From contig JBNGIQ010008555.1 in NCBI GenBank assembly GCA_049999765.1, positions 1 through 64,000 of the forward strand: a DNA stretch of 64,000 bases. Reading direction: 5' to 3'. Positions 13,501-24,280 of the stretch are shown here, in pieces (the first letter of the stretch is position 1; each line of letters begins with the position of its first letter). Source of the DNA: Phaeoceros laevis (Eukaryota; Anthocerotophyta; Anthocerotopsida; Notothyladales). Made by a program: the position numbers and the translations under genes. Under the pieces are notes generated by a model, which worked only from the letters and a program-made list of their open reading frames with translations, did not search any database and was not told the DNA's origin.

Positions 13501-15916
13501 NNNNNNNNNNNNNNNNNNNNNNNNNNNNNNNNNNNNNNNNNNNNNNNNNNNNNNNNNNNNNNNNNNNNNNNNNNNNNNNNNNNNNNNNNNNNNNNNNNNN
13601 NNNNNNNNNNNNNNNNNNNNNNNNNNNNNNNNNNNNNNNNNNNNNNNNNNNNNNNNNNNNNNNNNNNNNNNNNNNNNNNNNNNNNNNNNNNNNNNNNNNN
13701 NNNNNNNNNNNNNNNNNNNNNNNNNNNNNNNNNNNNNNNNNNNNNNNNNNNNNNNNNNGTTAGATATACTTTCCTCACCTTCTCTTTGCAGAATACATCT
13801 CCCCTCTCCATACCCACTCCATTTTACGAAGGCATGTCTTTTCTGGACGATTGAAATCGCATGCTGCACATATGCTATCTGTTACAACAGATGATGGCTG
13901 ATTGAAGGGTAAAACACTCATTAGATTAGTTTTGATTTAGAGAAATATTCATACACATAGAAGTGGGTCACCTATTTGTGTTGCCACAATCAAGCGCAAT
14001 CCAGCTTTGACATTGACATGTGCAAAATATACACACTCACAGCCAATGCAGATCAAAAGATTTTCTAAAAGCCATTGGTGGAGCACTGGCACACATCAAG
14101 TACCTGAAGGCGATTAGTCAGGATAATGTTTGGGTACATAGCTGCCACATCAAGGTGGTAAATCAAAGGCAGCTCTTCTCGAATGGGAGCATCTCGCAAA
14201 CCCTCCAGCTGCAAAGGATCATGAAAGAAGTGCGTACAGATTCTGCTTAAGCAGGATAGGCACCACAGGATAGAAAAGTGAAAGAGACGTAAGCTGTCTT
14301 TTTCATTACCTTCCTTTTAACCTGTTCCTTGACATCGTCATAATTTGTGACTAACCCTATGTCGACTTTTCCCTCCCCAATTGCATATTTCAAGTCCCGA
14401 TCCAGGTTATCAATCAATCTCTGACGCACAAACAACGGTTACAGCTTGTTATCAGCTTAAACAGCTGGTAGACGGGAACTTACTTTCAATGGATTCTGTT
14501 TCTGGCACAAACCCATCTTTGCCAAACATAAACACTGATTATGAGAGGTGGGACAGCCACCTGAAAGGCATCTGGAACCAGATGGAACCTTGTAGGCAAA
14601 TCAGAACGGAACACTCCACTCTCTAAGCACTCGACGTGCCCTCCGATATAAGTCTCACTTTCCAGAAGATGACCATTGTGTATCTTGTCCAATTCGGACT
14701 TGTGCTTATTGGGACAAATGATATTGCCCTTGAAGGCCTGCAGAAGAAACCAGAAACTATAATCGGATTACTTTTGCTCTAGACATTAGTCTTCAATCCC
14801 ACACTGAACAGAAGACTGGAAGCTCAACAGAAGACATACTTGATACCTGAACCATGAGAAGCATCTCACACAGTGTGCCTGACCCCTTTCGAAGAACCTC
14901 ATCAGGTGACATAGGTATGATTGTTGCTAACGAGAAGATGAAGGGATGAACATAGGTCATGTATAAGTAGTAAGTCGACAGTGCGTCAGAAACTGAATAT
15001 GATGCCATTGTCTTCACAGCACAAACAAACATTTCAGTCTTAGAATTACGACCACTTGTTTCCGTACATTAACACGCAGTTGATAGCTGAGAAAGACCAT
15101 GAAGCTCAGCAGATAGATCGTCTCACCTGAGGCTGCTCCATAGCAAAACGAACCATGTCCTCCGGATTGACCTCCAGAGGATCATAACCCAGTTTCACCT
15201 TTGTCACTGCCTGCTTGATACAAGGCCCAAGCACCCACTTATTACCCAGGTACTACAGGTCCAAACGCTTAAGCCCTCACAAGTGTGTCACTCGAGACTT
15301 GAGTAAGAGTCTAGAGCTCATTTTAAGCTGCAGAAATGACCCCTTGCAGTTGAAGGGAAGTACCTTCAAGCCTTGGCTACCCTGGGGCAAATAGCTGTCC
15401 CGTTTCACCCAAGCAAAGCAGTCAAGATGGCATGCGAACTTGCTCAAGCATTCACCTTGACCCTGATCACACCGGAAGCCTGTCTCCTGCAAAACAAGGT
15501 AAAAGATTGTGAACGCTAAGTTGGTACACCAGTGAGCTCCTTGAATCAATTTAAGGAGGATGATACTTGCAAAAAAAAGTGAAGAATATCACAAAGTCCC
15601 AGCTCACACTGTGCATGTCTATTCCATGGTGCTTGGCTCGGTGCTCGATGAAGGGCCAATCAAAAAAGTCACCGTTATAAGTGACATAAATGCCAGGTTT
15701 GACATCTAGCATGTGATTGAACCAGCATTTTAGCAACTCCCTCTGTTTGAGAAAGACAACATGCAAGCAATAAGTAAATCCAAAGACAGAGAGATGGCTG
15801 GGATGGCCAATACCAGACTAGGAAACAACCTCATCTGTAACGTTGGTCACTTTAACCATGCCTTCAAACTCGGGCTTCGGGCTATACTCAATGTCTTCTA
15901 TGTCTTCACCAACACA
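4533..15916 (-). CDS. POL2: DNA polymerase epsilon catalytic subunit, 5' part missing
   Basis: This many-exon gene encodes the leading-strand replicative polymerase, which acts in the nucleus. The first recognised exon (15830-15916) carries [19 protein letters not shown]. Exon 15608-15742 holds exonuclease motif II ([13 protein letters not shown]), and motif III (YSVSDA) lies near 15000. Polymerase motif A ([11 protein letters not shown]) is near 14140, the conserved [12 protein letters not shown] segment near 12500 and motif C (LDTDG) near 12260. The catalytically inactive C-terminal half follows, with [13 protein letters not shown] near 10410, [15 protein letters not shown] near 7480 and [16 protein letters not shown] near 6500. 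Two C-terminal cysteine clusters ([11 protein letters not shown] and CLKCRQV...CVCGGSF) end at TAA 4533-4535. Introns are about 100 bp. The catalytic exons appear intact. The usual first ~330 residues, including exonuclease motif I (FDIET), were not found upstream, so the gene is truncated, rearranged or misassembled. The first gap lies in one of its introns. Confidence 0.95.
8110..8191. repeat. 41-bp tandem duplication in a polymerase epsilon intron
   Basis: Two adjacent 41-bp copies start at 8110 and 8151, each beginning GTGCATTTTGTTTGGAAA. They differ at only a few positions. They lie between exons of the polymerase epsilon gene, so they should be removed by splicing. Confidence 0.8.
13312..13805. 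other. Assembly gap with identical 47-bp flanks
   Basis: A run of 400 N (13359-13758) is bordered on both sides by the same 47 bases (13312-13358 and 13759-13805). The repeated piece spans an exon-intron border of the polymerase epsilon gene. On the minus strand the exon ends in ...SAKR and resumes with [15 protein letters not shown] after the intron. The identical flanks suggest the two contigs overlap and that the gap may be artificial; a real local duplication is the alternative. Confidence 0.85.
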
Positions 15917-16121
15917 CTGGTCATAGTGCCAAACAACAGTGACCAGTGTATTTCCATAACAGCACTTACAAGTCTCTTTGAGCTGCGCGCGGGCACTCAG
16001 GCAGACAGACTTCAGCTTTCTCGCTCTTTCCTAAATGGCAATCTTCCTCCCGAGGTCCGGTGTGATCAATTCTTTTGGCTCTCGTCCTCGTGAGTTCCAG
16101 TACCGCGTCTGTGACCCGTGC

Positions 16122-16380
16122 TCAGTCCTCTGCGTGACAGGTCTTCTTTCGAGCTAGGGCGGAGGTGGAAACAACATTTGTCATCCGGCTTGTTTTCTTG
16201 TCCAAGGCAGCCAGCTCCGCATCCACCCAGTCAGGCTTGTAGAAGTTGTTCAGCCATATGGGCTCCTTGGACTCCTTGTGCCTGAAGTCGGGAGATCGCG
16301 CGCTCTTCTTGCTCGTCCTGCAGTCCCACCACAATGTGGGGTCCAAGAAATACTGCCTCCACAACTCTTGTCGTTCTCCT
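16122..16380 (-). pseudogene. OSB-type PDF motif fragment upstream of the polymerase gene
   Basis: The minus strand encodes ELWRQYFLDPTLWWDCR followed by a PDFRHKESKEPIWLNNF stretch and PDWVDAELAALD. This is the C-terminal PDF motif of plant organellar single-stranded DNA-binding (OSB) proteins, which bind ssDNA in mitochondria or plastids. A possible splice acceptor lies just before GERQEL near 16380. No upstream SSB domain was recognised, and the reading frame stops at 16122. Further degenerate coding-like pieces occur at 15920-16110 (for example RYWNSRGREPKELITPDLGR) and 16600-16750. It could be a relic or an exon of a larger fused gene. The motif call is firm by eye; the gene model is not. 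Confidence 0.55.
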
Positions 16381-16433
16381 GCACTGCTATTGTCCCGTAT
16401 GCATAGCTTGGCTGCTAGGCCACAGCACGGCAC

Positions 16434-16921
16434 AAATTATGCGGCTTGTGTAAAGAGTTGCCACAAGACTTGGTGCAGCTGAGCAGGTGGTTGATAGTAG
16501 CTGTTGGGTTCTCTATGCGCCTGTCAGCCGCATTTCAGGATTGCCTTCAAGTTGTTTCTGCTGAAGCGAGGGCTAAAGGAGCTGAAGAAAAACCTTGATG
16601 AAGCCTTTTTTTTGCTTGGGGACAGTCTGGCTTTCGATAGGCACCGGCGCCCACCTGATAGCACACCAGCTTAGCACTGGCAGGCCCTGTTAGTCGGCTG
16701 CTCGGTAAGCATCAATCAGCATCTTAACAGCCTTCTTTTTGACAAGCAGAGAATGACGTCAGCTATTACTTGGTTCGTGCATGCCAGACCAAGCCATGGC
16801 CAACTGTACATTACTTGTTGTCCAAGTTCTCATTTACAAATATGAGAGTCTCTCCTCAGCCTGCTGGGAGCTACTGATCAGGCTCTTGGCTTCTAACTCA
16901 AACATAAGTGTCGAATGCAAA
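16434..16921. other. Spacer with degenerate coding-like segments
   Basis: Between the OSB-like fragment and the 3' end of the receptor gene the minus strand has short coding-like runs (for example KKKAVKMLIDAYRAAD near 16730) broken by stops and frame changes. They were not assigned to a family. No polymerase epsilon N-terminal sequence was recognised here. Confidence 0.4.
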
Positions 16922-19900
16922 TCACCTAGGGCTCTGAAAATGTCCGTAATGGATCACATACCTTCGAGGTTCTCTTTTGTGGCCATGAAAAATCCAATTC
17001 CGTACACGATTGCTGGCAAGCATGAGGGTCCAAACGCCTGCAAACCCCACACAAACTCCTACCAAAACAGCAGGTATAGACATGATGAAATCGTCTGTGT
17101 CTCCTAATTCTTCAACATTATGATAGGAAGGAGTATAGGGCATTTGAAAACCCGGACACGTGACATTCAGCACCATCCCACAGAGCCCAGGGTTTCCAGG
17201 TCGGTAAGCAGTATGATCAAAGGTATTAAACTGCCCACCTGTGGGAATGAGACCCGATAGACTATTGCTCGCCACACAGAAGGTGGTGATGAACGTGAGA
17301 GTAGCCAGGGACGGTGGTATGTCCCCTGTCAAACGATTGTAAGACAAATCAAGCGTCTCAATCGATTTCAAACGTTGCAAGCTCGGCGGGACAGGGCCTT
17401 CAAGCTGGTTGTGTGACACGTCGAGGTACTTGACGGACCACAACTCCCCCAACTCCTCTGGGATGCTGCCATTCATCCTGTTGTGTGATAGGTCCAGCAA
17501 AATGTTAATCCTGAGAATGTAAGTGTAGTGTTCAACACGACCATTCTTTCCAGGAAGCAGAATGTCCTCGTAGAGTGTCTCAGCACTCTGCACAGGATCA
17601 CTGTTGTTCTGCTTAAATCCATTGAGCCCCGCAAAATTCCGAGGAACAGGGCCTTCGAAGTTGTTGTGTGAGAGTGCGATGACTTGCAAATTTGGCATGC
17701 TGCCCATCCAGCTAGGGATGCGTCCATTCAGGAAGTTGTGGGACAACACTAAGACTCTCAAATTTTTCAACTCTTGATATCGCTCAGGAATGCCTCCATA
17801 CAGCTGGTTGCCCTGAACGTCGATAACGACAAGCTCTTCACAGTTGCTCAGACCTGACGGAAGTAAACCCTGGAGCTGGTTTCCTCTCAACACTAGAGTT
17901 TGGAGGCCGATGGCATTTCCAAGGCTAGCGGGAATTGGTCCTGCCGAATACATGCAATGCACTTATATAAAGATAACCAATACAGAATATATTTAGATCT
18001 CAAAGACACATGAAATTCAGATCTCCCCAGCTTTTCAAACAAGATTTCAAGATGCAAAAGCAAACAAATAGGAGGATAGGCAGGCGTACCTGTTAGTTGA
18101 TTGTTCGAATGAGACAGTTTTGTCAGCAGCCTCCAGTGCAGACCTATGTCTGGATGCATGGAGCCACTCAGTGGATTGTCCGACATATACAGAATCTCCA
18201 GTTGAGACAGATTGGATAGTGTAGCTGGAATACGTCCCGTGAAGCGGTTCCCACCATGGAGAGTTAAACCTTTCAATTTGCTGCACCTACCGAGGTTGTC
18301 TGGGATGACACCAGTCAAACTGTTATTCTCCAGGTAGAGGGTTCGAAGGGACGACAACATGCCCAAGGATGCTGGAAGGGCACCACTAAGATTGTTGTTG
18401 TTCAAGAAGAGCAGTTGAAGTGATGACAACATGCCCACTGATGTTGGAATTACGCCAGTGAAAGTGTTGTCGTCCAAACTCAGTATTTCCAAAGAGCTCA
18501 TGTTATGAAAGATGTCCGGTATGTGCCCGCTTAACCTGGTTTTCCCAAGGTACAGCTGTTGGAGCTTGGTCAGATTACCCAGAAAAGTTGGTATCATGCC
18601 GGTGATAAGGTTGCGGCTCAATGCTAGAACTTCAAGGGATGACAACATGCGGAAGGAGGCCGGAATGCCACCAACAAGTTCATTGTCGTTCAGGTGCAGT
18701 CGTTGAAGTGATGGCAACATGCCCATGGATGTTGGAATTGCGCCAGTGAAATTGTTGGCATCCAAAGACAGTTCTTCCAGAGTGCTCGTATTGCGGAATA
18801 TTTCTGGTATTTGCCTGCTTAACCTGTTCCCAGAAAGAGAGAGGAGTCGGAGCTCGGTCAGATTACCCAGAGAACTTGGCAGTTCGCCGGTAATAAGGTT
18901 GCCGCCCAATGCTAGCACTTGAAGGGATGACAACTTAGGGATGGAGGCCGGAATGCCACCACTAAGTCCGCTTGCGCCGACTCCCAGGACTAGCAATCTT
19001 GAACAATTTCCTATGCTTGCTGGAAGCATTCCGCTCAACGGATTGTGGAACAGTCCAAGCTCCTGCAGCCTCTACAACCGTCCCAACTCCCACGGGATGC
19101 TTCCTGAGAGGGAATTGTAGCTCACCCACAAGCGCCGCAGGTTGCTACAATTGCCGAGGTCACTGGGTATAGCGCCGGTCAGCTCGTTTTGCTGCAAAAC
19201 GAGGGTGTCCAGCGCAACAAGCCTCCCCAGCGAAGAGGGGATGCTCCCATCCAGCCTGTTTCCTCCCAACCACAGCGTTCGCAATTGGCCAAGCCCACCC
19301 AGCTCCCACGGTATTCTGCCCCTTACTAGGGTTCCCCTTACCAAGGCATCACCAGGAGTGCTCCCGACGAAGAGCTCAATAAGCGCTGTACAGTTTCCCA
19401 GCTCGGCCGGAATCCTGCCGGACAGTTCTAAATTGTCATGAAGCAACAACACCTGGAGCTTGCCAAGTGTGCCTAGCTGGGAAGGAATGGGTCCCGCCAA
19501 CCGGTTCTCACTCAGATCCAGCTTCACCAAATTGGCGCATCGCCCCAGCTCGCCAGGAATGCTGCCGCTCAGGTTGTTCCGGAACAGCAGGAGGTTGGAC
19601 AGGAAGGGCAAGCCTCCTAATTCCAGGGGGATGGAGCCTCTCAGCTGCTGGCTTGTCAACTCCAATGACACAACCTGCCCTATGAGGTTACACCTAATTC
19701 CCTTCCACGAGCAGTGGCCACCTTCCTGCTTCTTCTGCCAACCTGCCAGGACATTGTTGGGATCATGCACGATGCCCGATTTGAAGGAGAGGAGGATTTC
19801 GATTTGCGTGGCGTTGGACAAAAGCAAATCCTCTTCTTCTTGCACCAGCTCATACTTGTGGTGGTCCTTTGTTGCGCGCGCTTCAAATTCTATGTCTAAG

Positions 19901-20031
19901 CCATGCGGGTGCGGAAACTGAGCATACTTCCTAGTCCACGACGTGGAGAATTCATGAACAGCAGCTGGCGCATGAGGAAATAGCACAAGTATGAATGCCA
20001 GCACAAGCATCAATACACCTGCTGCTGCCAT
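16922..20031 (-). pseudogene. LRR receptor-like protein with one in-frame TAG
   Basis: Two exons, 18090-20031 and 16922-17940, separated by a GT-AG intron (17941-18089), form a 986-codon frame. The start is the ATG at 20031, which opens a signal peptide (MAAAGVLMLVLAFILVLF). Next come an N-terminal LRR cap (EILLSFKSGIVHDPNNVLAGW...CSWKGIRC), some 25 plant-type repeats (LxxLxLxxNxLxGxIP), an island near residue 760, and a C-terminal cap ending GNPGLCG. A membrane span (IPAVLVGVCVGFAGVWTLML) and a short basic tail follow. There is no kinase domain, so this is a receptor-like protein expected at the plasma membrane, with unknown ligand. Codon 320 is TAG (19072-19074) at a variable repeat position (ELGRL*RLQELGLF). 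The rest of the frame is open, so this is a recent nonsense allele, a readthrough case or a base error. Confidence 0.85.
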
Positions 20032-20644
20032 TGTCGCAAACGAGAGCAATCCGGCATGAAGCACGATTTTTCACGCAAGTCGCGTTCGAATAATTAACAG
20101 GTCCTGTCCTTATGAGGCTTGCAAGTTGCAACCCGTTTGGCACGCCATTTGTCTTTTGAAACATTTTCGTTGAATTTCGTTGCTCAACAATATTTAAATC
20201 GAATCTATTGATATTCTATAGTATCTGTGCTATGCCCGAGTCTATAGTCTATACATCGGGCATATCTATCGACTATCAATCGCAGCTTCAATTTGTGCCC
20301 TCGCATAACCTGGAAACTTGTCTGCGCTGTGGATCAACATGCTGCTTTGCTTTATCGACTCCAGCTTTATTTTGGGAGGTCAGCATAGGCTCATATGGTT
20401 CATGGAAAGAAATTTAACCACATGGGATTGAGGCAAATGCGTCTTGCAAATATCCACTTCCATGGCAACCAAGCGCTCTTCACTCAAACTTCCCTACATG
20501 TGGAATTCAGACTGTCTAGCATCAAAGAATCTTGACAGCTGTGGCACGGGACTGCAGAACTTTGGTTAAATTGTGTTTCGCATCAATCGTTCCTGCGAAT
20601 TCAGAGCATACCACTGATGACCATTGCGGATAGGTTTCAGTGTG

Positions 20645-20664
20645 CACCTGGAATATTCCAGGTG
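20645..20664. repeat. Perfect 20-bp palindrome
   Basis: CACCTGGAATATTCCAGGTG reads the same on both strands with no spacer. It abuts a second, longer palindrome at 20662-20697. Confidence 0.95.
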
Positions 20665-20697
20665 ACATGTCTCATAATTAATTATGAGGCATGTCAC
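20662..20697. repeat. 36-bp near-perfect palindrome
   Basis: The arms begin GTGACATG and end CATGTCAC around an AATTAATT centre. There is a single non-matching pair, T at 20670 against G at 20689, which would be a G-U wobble in RNA. It overlaps the end of the neighbouring 20-bp palindrome by three bases. Confidence 0.95.
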
Positions 20698-21639
20698 ACA
20701 AGGTTGTAGTACTTAACATCTGAAATAAACATGGGCAAATATCCCACCAAGCTGCTCAGAACAGTAGATCTGGAGGAAGTAATGAGCAGACGTATAAATC
20801 TCAAGAGCTCTACAGGTAGGTTCTAAATCTCATCTTAGAAGCTGCTCACAGAACCTAACTTCACATATACCTTTCTTTTGTGTACCAGTCCCTTAGACAA
20901 CTGGTTGCATAAATCTCACAAGTTTACTACTTGCTACTAGAGAGAACAGTACTTCAGCACCTGTCCCAATTGTTTCAAACGTCAAGATTCAGAAATCAGA
21001 TAAGCTTTTGATTTACTAAAAACACTCAAAAGAAGGATCTCGAGCTTTGCCTGAATTTAACCCTGGGCCCGACGACTCTGCCGAGAATCCCCCAAGTGCA
21101 TCATGGATGCTGCGGAGCCTGAGATGAGAGTTACGCTGTGGTCTTGGACGACCTCATCCCACTAGCTAGCCGGCGGGCCCGCCAACCATGTGCATATGCA
21201 TGGAATCTCCAGCTCCAACTCGATTTCGATGGTGGAGTCGTTACAAGTTGATGCAGTAGCAAGCCAGAGGAGGAGGTGGACAGCATACTCCTAGCCTCTT
21301 CCTAGGCCTGCCTGCCCGCACAAGTAGAGTCCTTAGATTGAGTTGGGGGCCGCGATTGACTTGCCGCACGGTTGGCCCATGCCCATATCGTTCAATAAAA
21401 TCATTCATTCATCATCCAAGTCCACTTCCAGTGTGTGTGCAAGGGGTGGAGGCAGGTGATGAATATTTACCATGGGCTTCTAGGTGAAGGCCTCGTCGAT
21501 CGCGTTGCGCCAGGGCTAGCGTCTCCGCATCCTGCAGGCCCAGTTTCCAGGGTGGTACCCCAGTGTTTTCGTCGACAGGCCTAGGATGAGCCGGGGCGCC
21601 AACTGAGACATCTGACAAGAGATGACAGATGACTTTGAT

Positions 21640-21902
21640 GCAATTCATGTCATGATGAATCTCAACGCTTTGGATTGAAGAAAAATGGATGTTTCGACAT
21701 CATGGACAAGATGGGTGCCAGCAGCTTGATGTTTCATGGTAGACAGGTCAATGGGTGTCAACTGTTGGTCATGGGTCCCGTTGGCTGCAACATTTACTGG
21801 CCACCGACCGCATTAATTATCAAAGTGGCGGTGCCGTGTTGTATCAGGAACCTGGGTACTCATGGATTTCAAGCTATAGACAATTATGAGAACAGTGTGT
21901 AG
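21640..21902. repeat. Dispersed repeat, copy 1
   Basis: This segment is a direct, diverged copy of 27311-27570. Shared blocks include GTAGACAGGTCAATG/GCAGACAGGTCAATG, GGTCCCG(T/C)(T/C)GGCTGCAACA and CATTAATTATCAAAGTGGCG. The two copies lie on either side of the laccase gene and have no shared long ORF. An unclassified transposable element fragment is likely. Confidence 0.75.
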
Positions 21903-22369
21903 AAACGTGTTTCCATATTGTCATTTTCACCCCAAGCTTACACAAGTAAGGCTAACTTAGCTGGACTTTTTTATCAATTGAAGTAAAACTACAAGGTTGA
22001 TCAAGTGAGGAACTTGATACATGTATTTAGATAATTACGATAAATCTAATATCTTTTATTTTCCCATTTTTCGTGGACATTGTAAATGACTTCGGGAACC
22101 TATAAAATAGTAGTCACCATCCATAGGTATGTACCCTGAAGATGGGGATTCTATGCCCACTCCTCGAGCTCGACAAGGAGTTGGTTGTTCACTGCCTCCT
22201 TCAGAATTTTCAAGAGCAAGTTAGACGAAATCACTAGACATATACAAAATGTAGCAAATCGAAGCAATTTTTAACATGGAAATGGAAATAGTATACATAC
22301 TTTCTTGGTAGAGGTAGTTGATGTTGTATTCGGAGTGGTTGTTGTTGAGGTGGTAGTCGGAGTCGGAGT

Positions 22370-22402
22370 AGCAATGGTGGTGGTGGTGGTGGTGGTGGTA
22401 CA
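22370..22402. repeat. GGT-type microsatellite
   Basis: A run of TGG/GGT trinucleotides sits within a longer GTT/GGT-rich stretch (about 22315-22440). No gene was recognised around it. Confidence 0.9.
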
Positions 22403-22565
22403 TGTTGATCGTCTTGTTGTTGTTATTGTTCTTCTTCTTCTAAATGTTGCTCTTCCTCCACCAAATTATCTCGCTTCCGCCTACTTTGTGTAATATTTTC
22501 TTCTACAATAAAATATAGCGATATATGTGAGTCACATATCCGTGCATAAAATTATAAACTTATAA

Positions 22566-23514
22566 CTAGGTTTTTCTTAAATACTTATGAGGTTGACGTT
22601 GAGCTTGAGCTCCACGGATTTCTTTTTGAAGGAGACCTCCTTGAACTCGAGCTTTCTTTTTGAAGGAGACCTCCTTGAACTCGAGCATGTTTGAGCTCAC
22701 TGCTTCAATCTTACACATTATGCAACAAAACCAAGCTAATGACGAATTGTCCCTCCATTTCATTAGTATTCTACCACACCATTTGCAGAGCATCTTTACT
22801 CCATTTGGCTTATCAACTTGGTCCCTGGTTTTGAAGATGTATTTTGCATCTCCATTGATCAGTTGTCGTGCCTATAAGTGACCAATCCCATGCCATATTT
22901 TCAATTGCGTTCAAATCCTTACACGACACTACTTGTCATGGTAACCAGACATAGTAGTTAAGTAGTAATTAAAGATAAAAGGTGGTTCGAGACTTTACTA
23001 CGGGTTACTTAGACTTTTTTGGTAATAACGTTACCATGCAGGGTAATGCCGGAATTAACGGCTTGTAAGCCACATGCAGTGGCTTAGAGTAGCATGCGTT
23101 TGTGCCCGTTCCGGGCTTGTGTGTGCGGATTGGCATCCTTAAATAACGAAATCGTGCCTAAGTAAGGCACGAGTTTATGCGCCATTACACTACTAAATAG
23201 TCGGATCCTTTGGCTAATGTAAGGAGTTCATGATGGCCGTGAGCCTGAACATGTTCTTGTCCTCCAATTGTGCACATTGGACCCTTTTCACATGTTACGC
23301 AAAATCTCTTGAGATCTTTATCCCGTTTTACATATGCGTCCTTTCCATTTTCTTTTTTAATGGCATCATGAAAGATGCAAGGCCTTGTTTTTTCACTAGT
23401 GAGCTTTGGAAAAAAAAGGTCCTGCATTGACATCAACGTTATCATCCACAAGGGAGGACTTGAGTCTTCTTTATTCTGCTCCGCAAGTGCTGTATGGGTG
23501 CCGATAGGGTCCAT
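22566..23514 (-). pseudogene. PLATZ-type zinc-finger protein, probably decayed
   Basis: An ATG at 23514 opens 109 residues that align by eye with the start of PLATZ transcription factors. They show PPLWMITLM and an FF pair, then CIFHDAIKKE, RFCVTCEKGPMC and HGHHELL, giving the family's C-x2-H and C-x2-C-x5-C zinc ligands. Downstream on the same strand, about 22690-22870, a second piece reads QLINGDAKYIFKTR...MLCKWCGRIL...WFCCIMCK, matching the PLATZ C-terminal cysteine block. Between them DLNAIENMAWDWSLI is one base out of frame with the next piece, and the usual RRYVYHDVV segment is not seen. The 3' end holds a 34-bp tandem duplication. PLATZ proteins are plant-specific DNA-binding repressors. 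The family match is fairly secure; inactivation is inferred from the frame break. Confidence 0.55.
22619..22686. repeat. 34-bp perfect tandem duplication
   Basis: Two identical 34-bp units (22619-22652 and 22653-22686) start TTTCTTTTTGAAGGAGACC. They lie at the 3' end of the PLATZ-like remnant. Because 34 is not a multiple of three, the second unit shifts the downstream frame. Confidence 0.95.
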
Positions 23515-24280
23515 GATAGCCTATTAATGTACACTGCATGTGTGTACAAACATATTTATAAAGAATTAACATGCATCATCCTCATTAATAAAGTAATTCT
23601 ACTACACTTTGTACATATAGAATACATTAGTTAACATAGCAAAAGATGTAGAATGTACCAACATAAAGTAAACTATCTTACCAATGTGCAGAGGTGCCCT
23701 TAAAAGAAAGAAGGAATAGATCAACAAGCTTAGGGTAGAAAGAGCTCGTAAAGTATAGAGTTCGGAAAGATCTATAATTGAAGCACAATTTTCACAATTT
23801 GAGCGATGGGAAGAAAGCTGAAATGCGAAAACATGCATATACATCATCCTCACCTTGTATTCATGTATAGAGATCTAAGTAAAGATGTTTGCATCGAGAT
23901 TGTAAGTATATTATGGATGATCTTAAATTTTGAGTTTCTTAAACCCATGTAAACCACGAGGGGGGTTTAGCACGAGCTGCATGACCCAAACTCATACTTT
24001 CATTTTTCTTAAATATATGTAATATTTCCTATTTTCAAATGAGCAAATCAATCAACCTAAAACTTCATATTTAAGGGCTACTGGACAGTGGATACCCACT
24101 CCAGCAGGGCCGTGCAAATGCAGTGTAGAGATAGACTATATAGTGTTCCGGGCAGCGTCTATATTCCGGGCAGTGGCCTTCCCAATGCGACGCACCAACA
24201 TTTGGACAATGCACATGATTTCATTTTAAATCGCAAATGAACAGATTAGATCCACGTATGTCTTGTATGTTGAGAGGTGT
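23515..24280. other. AT-rich intergenic spacer
   Basis: This lies between the PLATZ-like remnant and the 3' end of the laccase gene. It is clearly AT-richer than the flanking genes. No ORF of interest, RNA gene or repeat was recognised. Confidence 0.5.

Larger units (their letters stand above)
20032..22565. other. Intergenic region with palindromes and repeats, no gene recognised
   Basis: This stretch lies upstream of the receptor-like protein gene. It holds two adjacent palindromes (20645-20697), one copy of a dispersed repeat (21640-21902) and a GGT-rich microsatellite near 22370. At 21080-21420 a more GC-rich block ends in a TTCATTCATCATCC tail, which could be a retroelement 3' end, but no reverse transcriptase was seen. 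No protein gene was recognised. Confidence 0.5.

Noticed and set aside
21080-21420. LINE retrotransposon 3' end
   Set aside because: Only the tail-like ATTCATTCATC end suggests it; no reverse transcriptase or endonuclease coding was found upstream.
22305-22493. Valine-rich ORF of 62 codons
   Set aside because: It is a translation of the GGT/GTT microsatellite and has no independent support.
23185-23514. Complete small B-box protein
   Set aside because: The zinc ligands and flanking residues fit the PLATZ N terminus better, and a matching PLATZ C-terminal piece lies downstream on the same strand.
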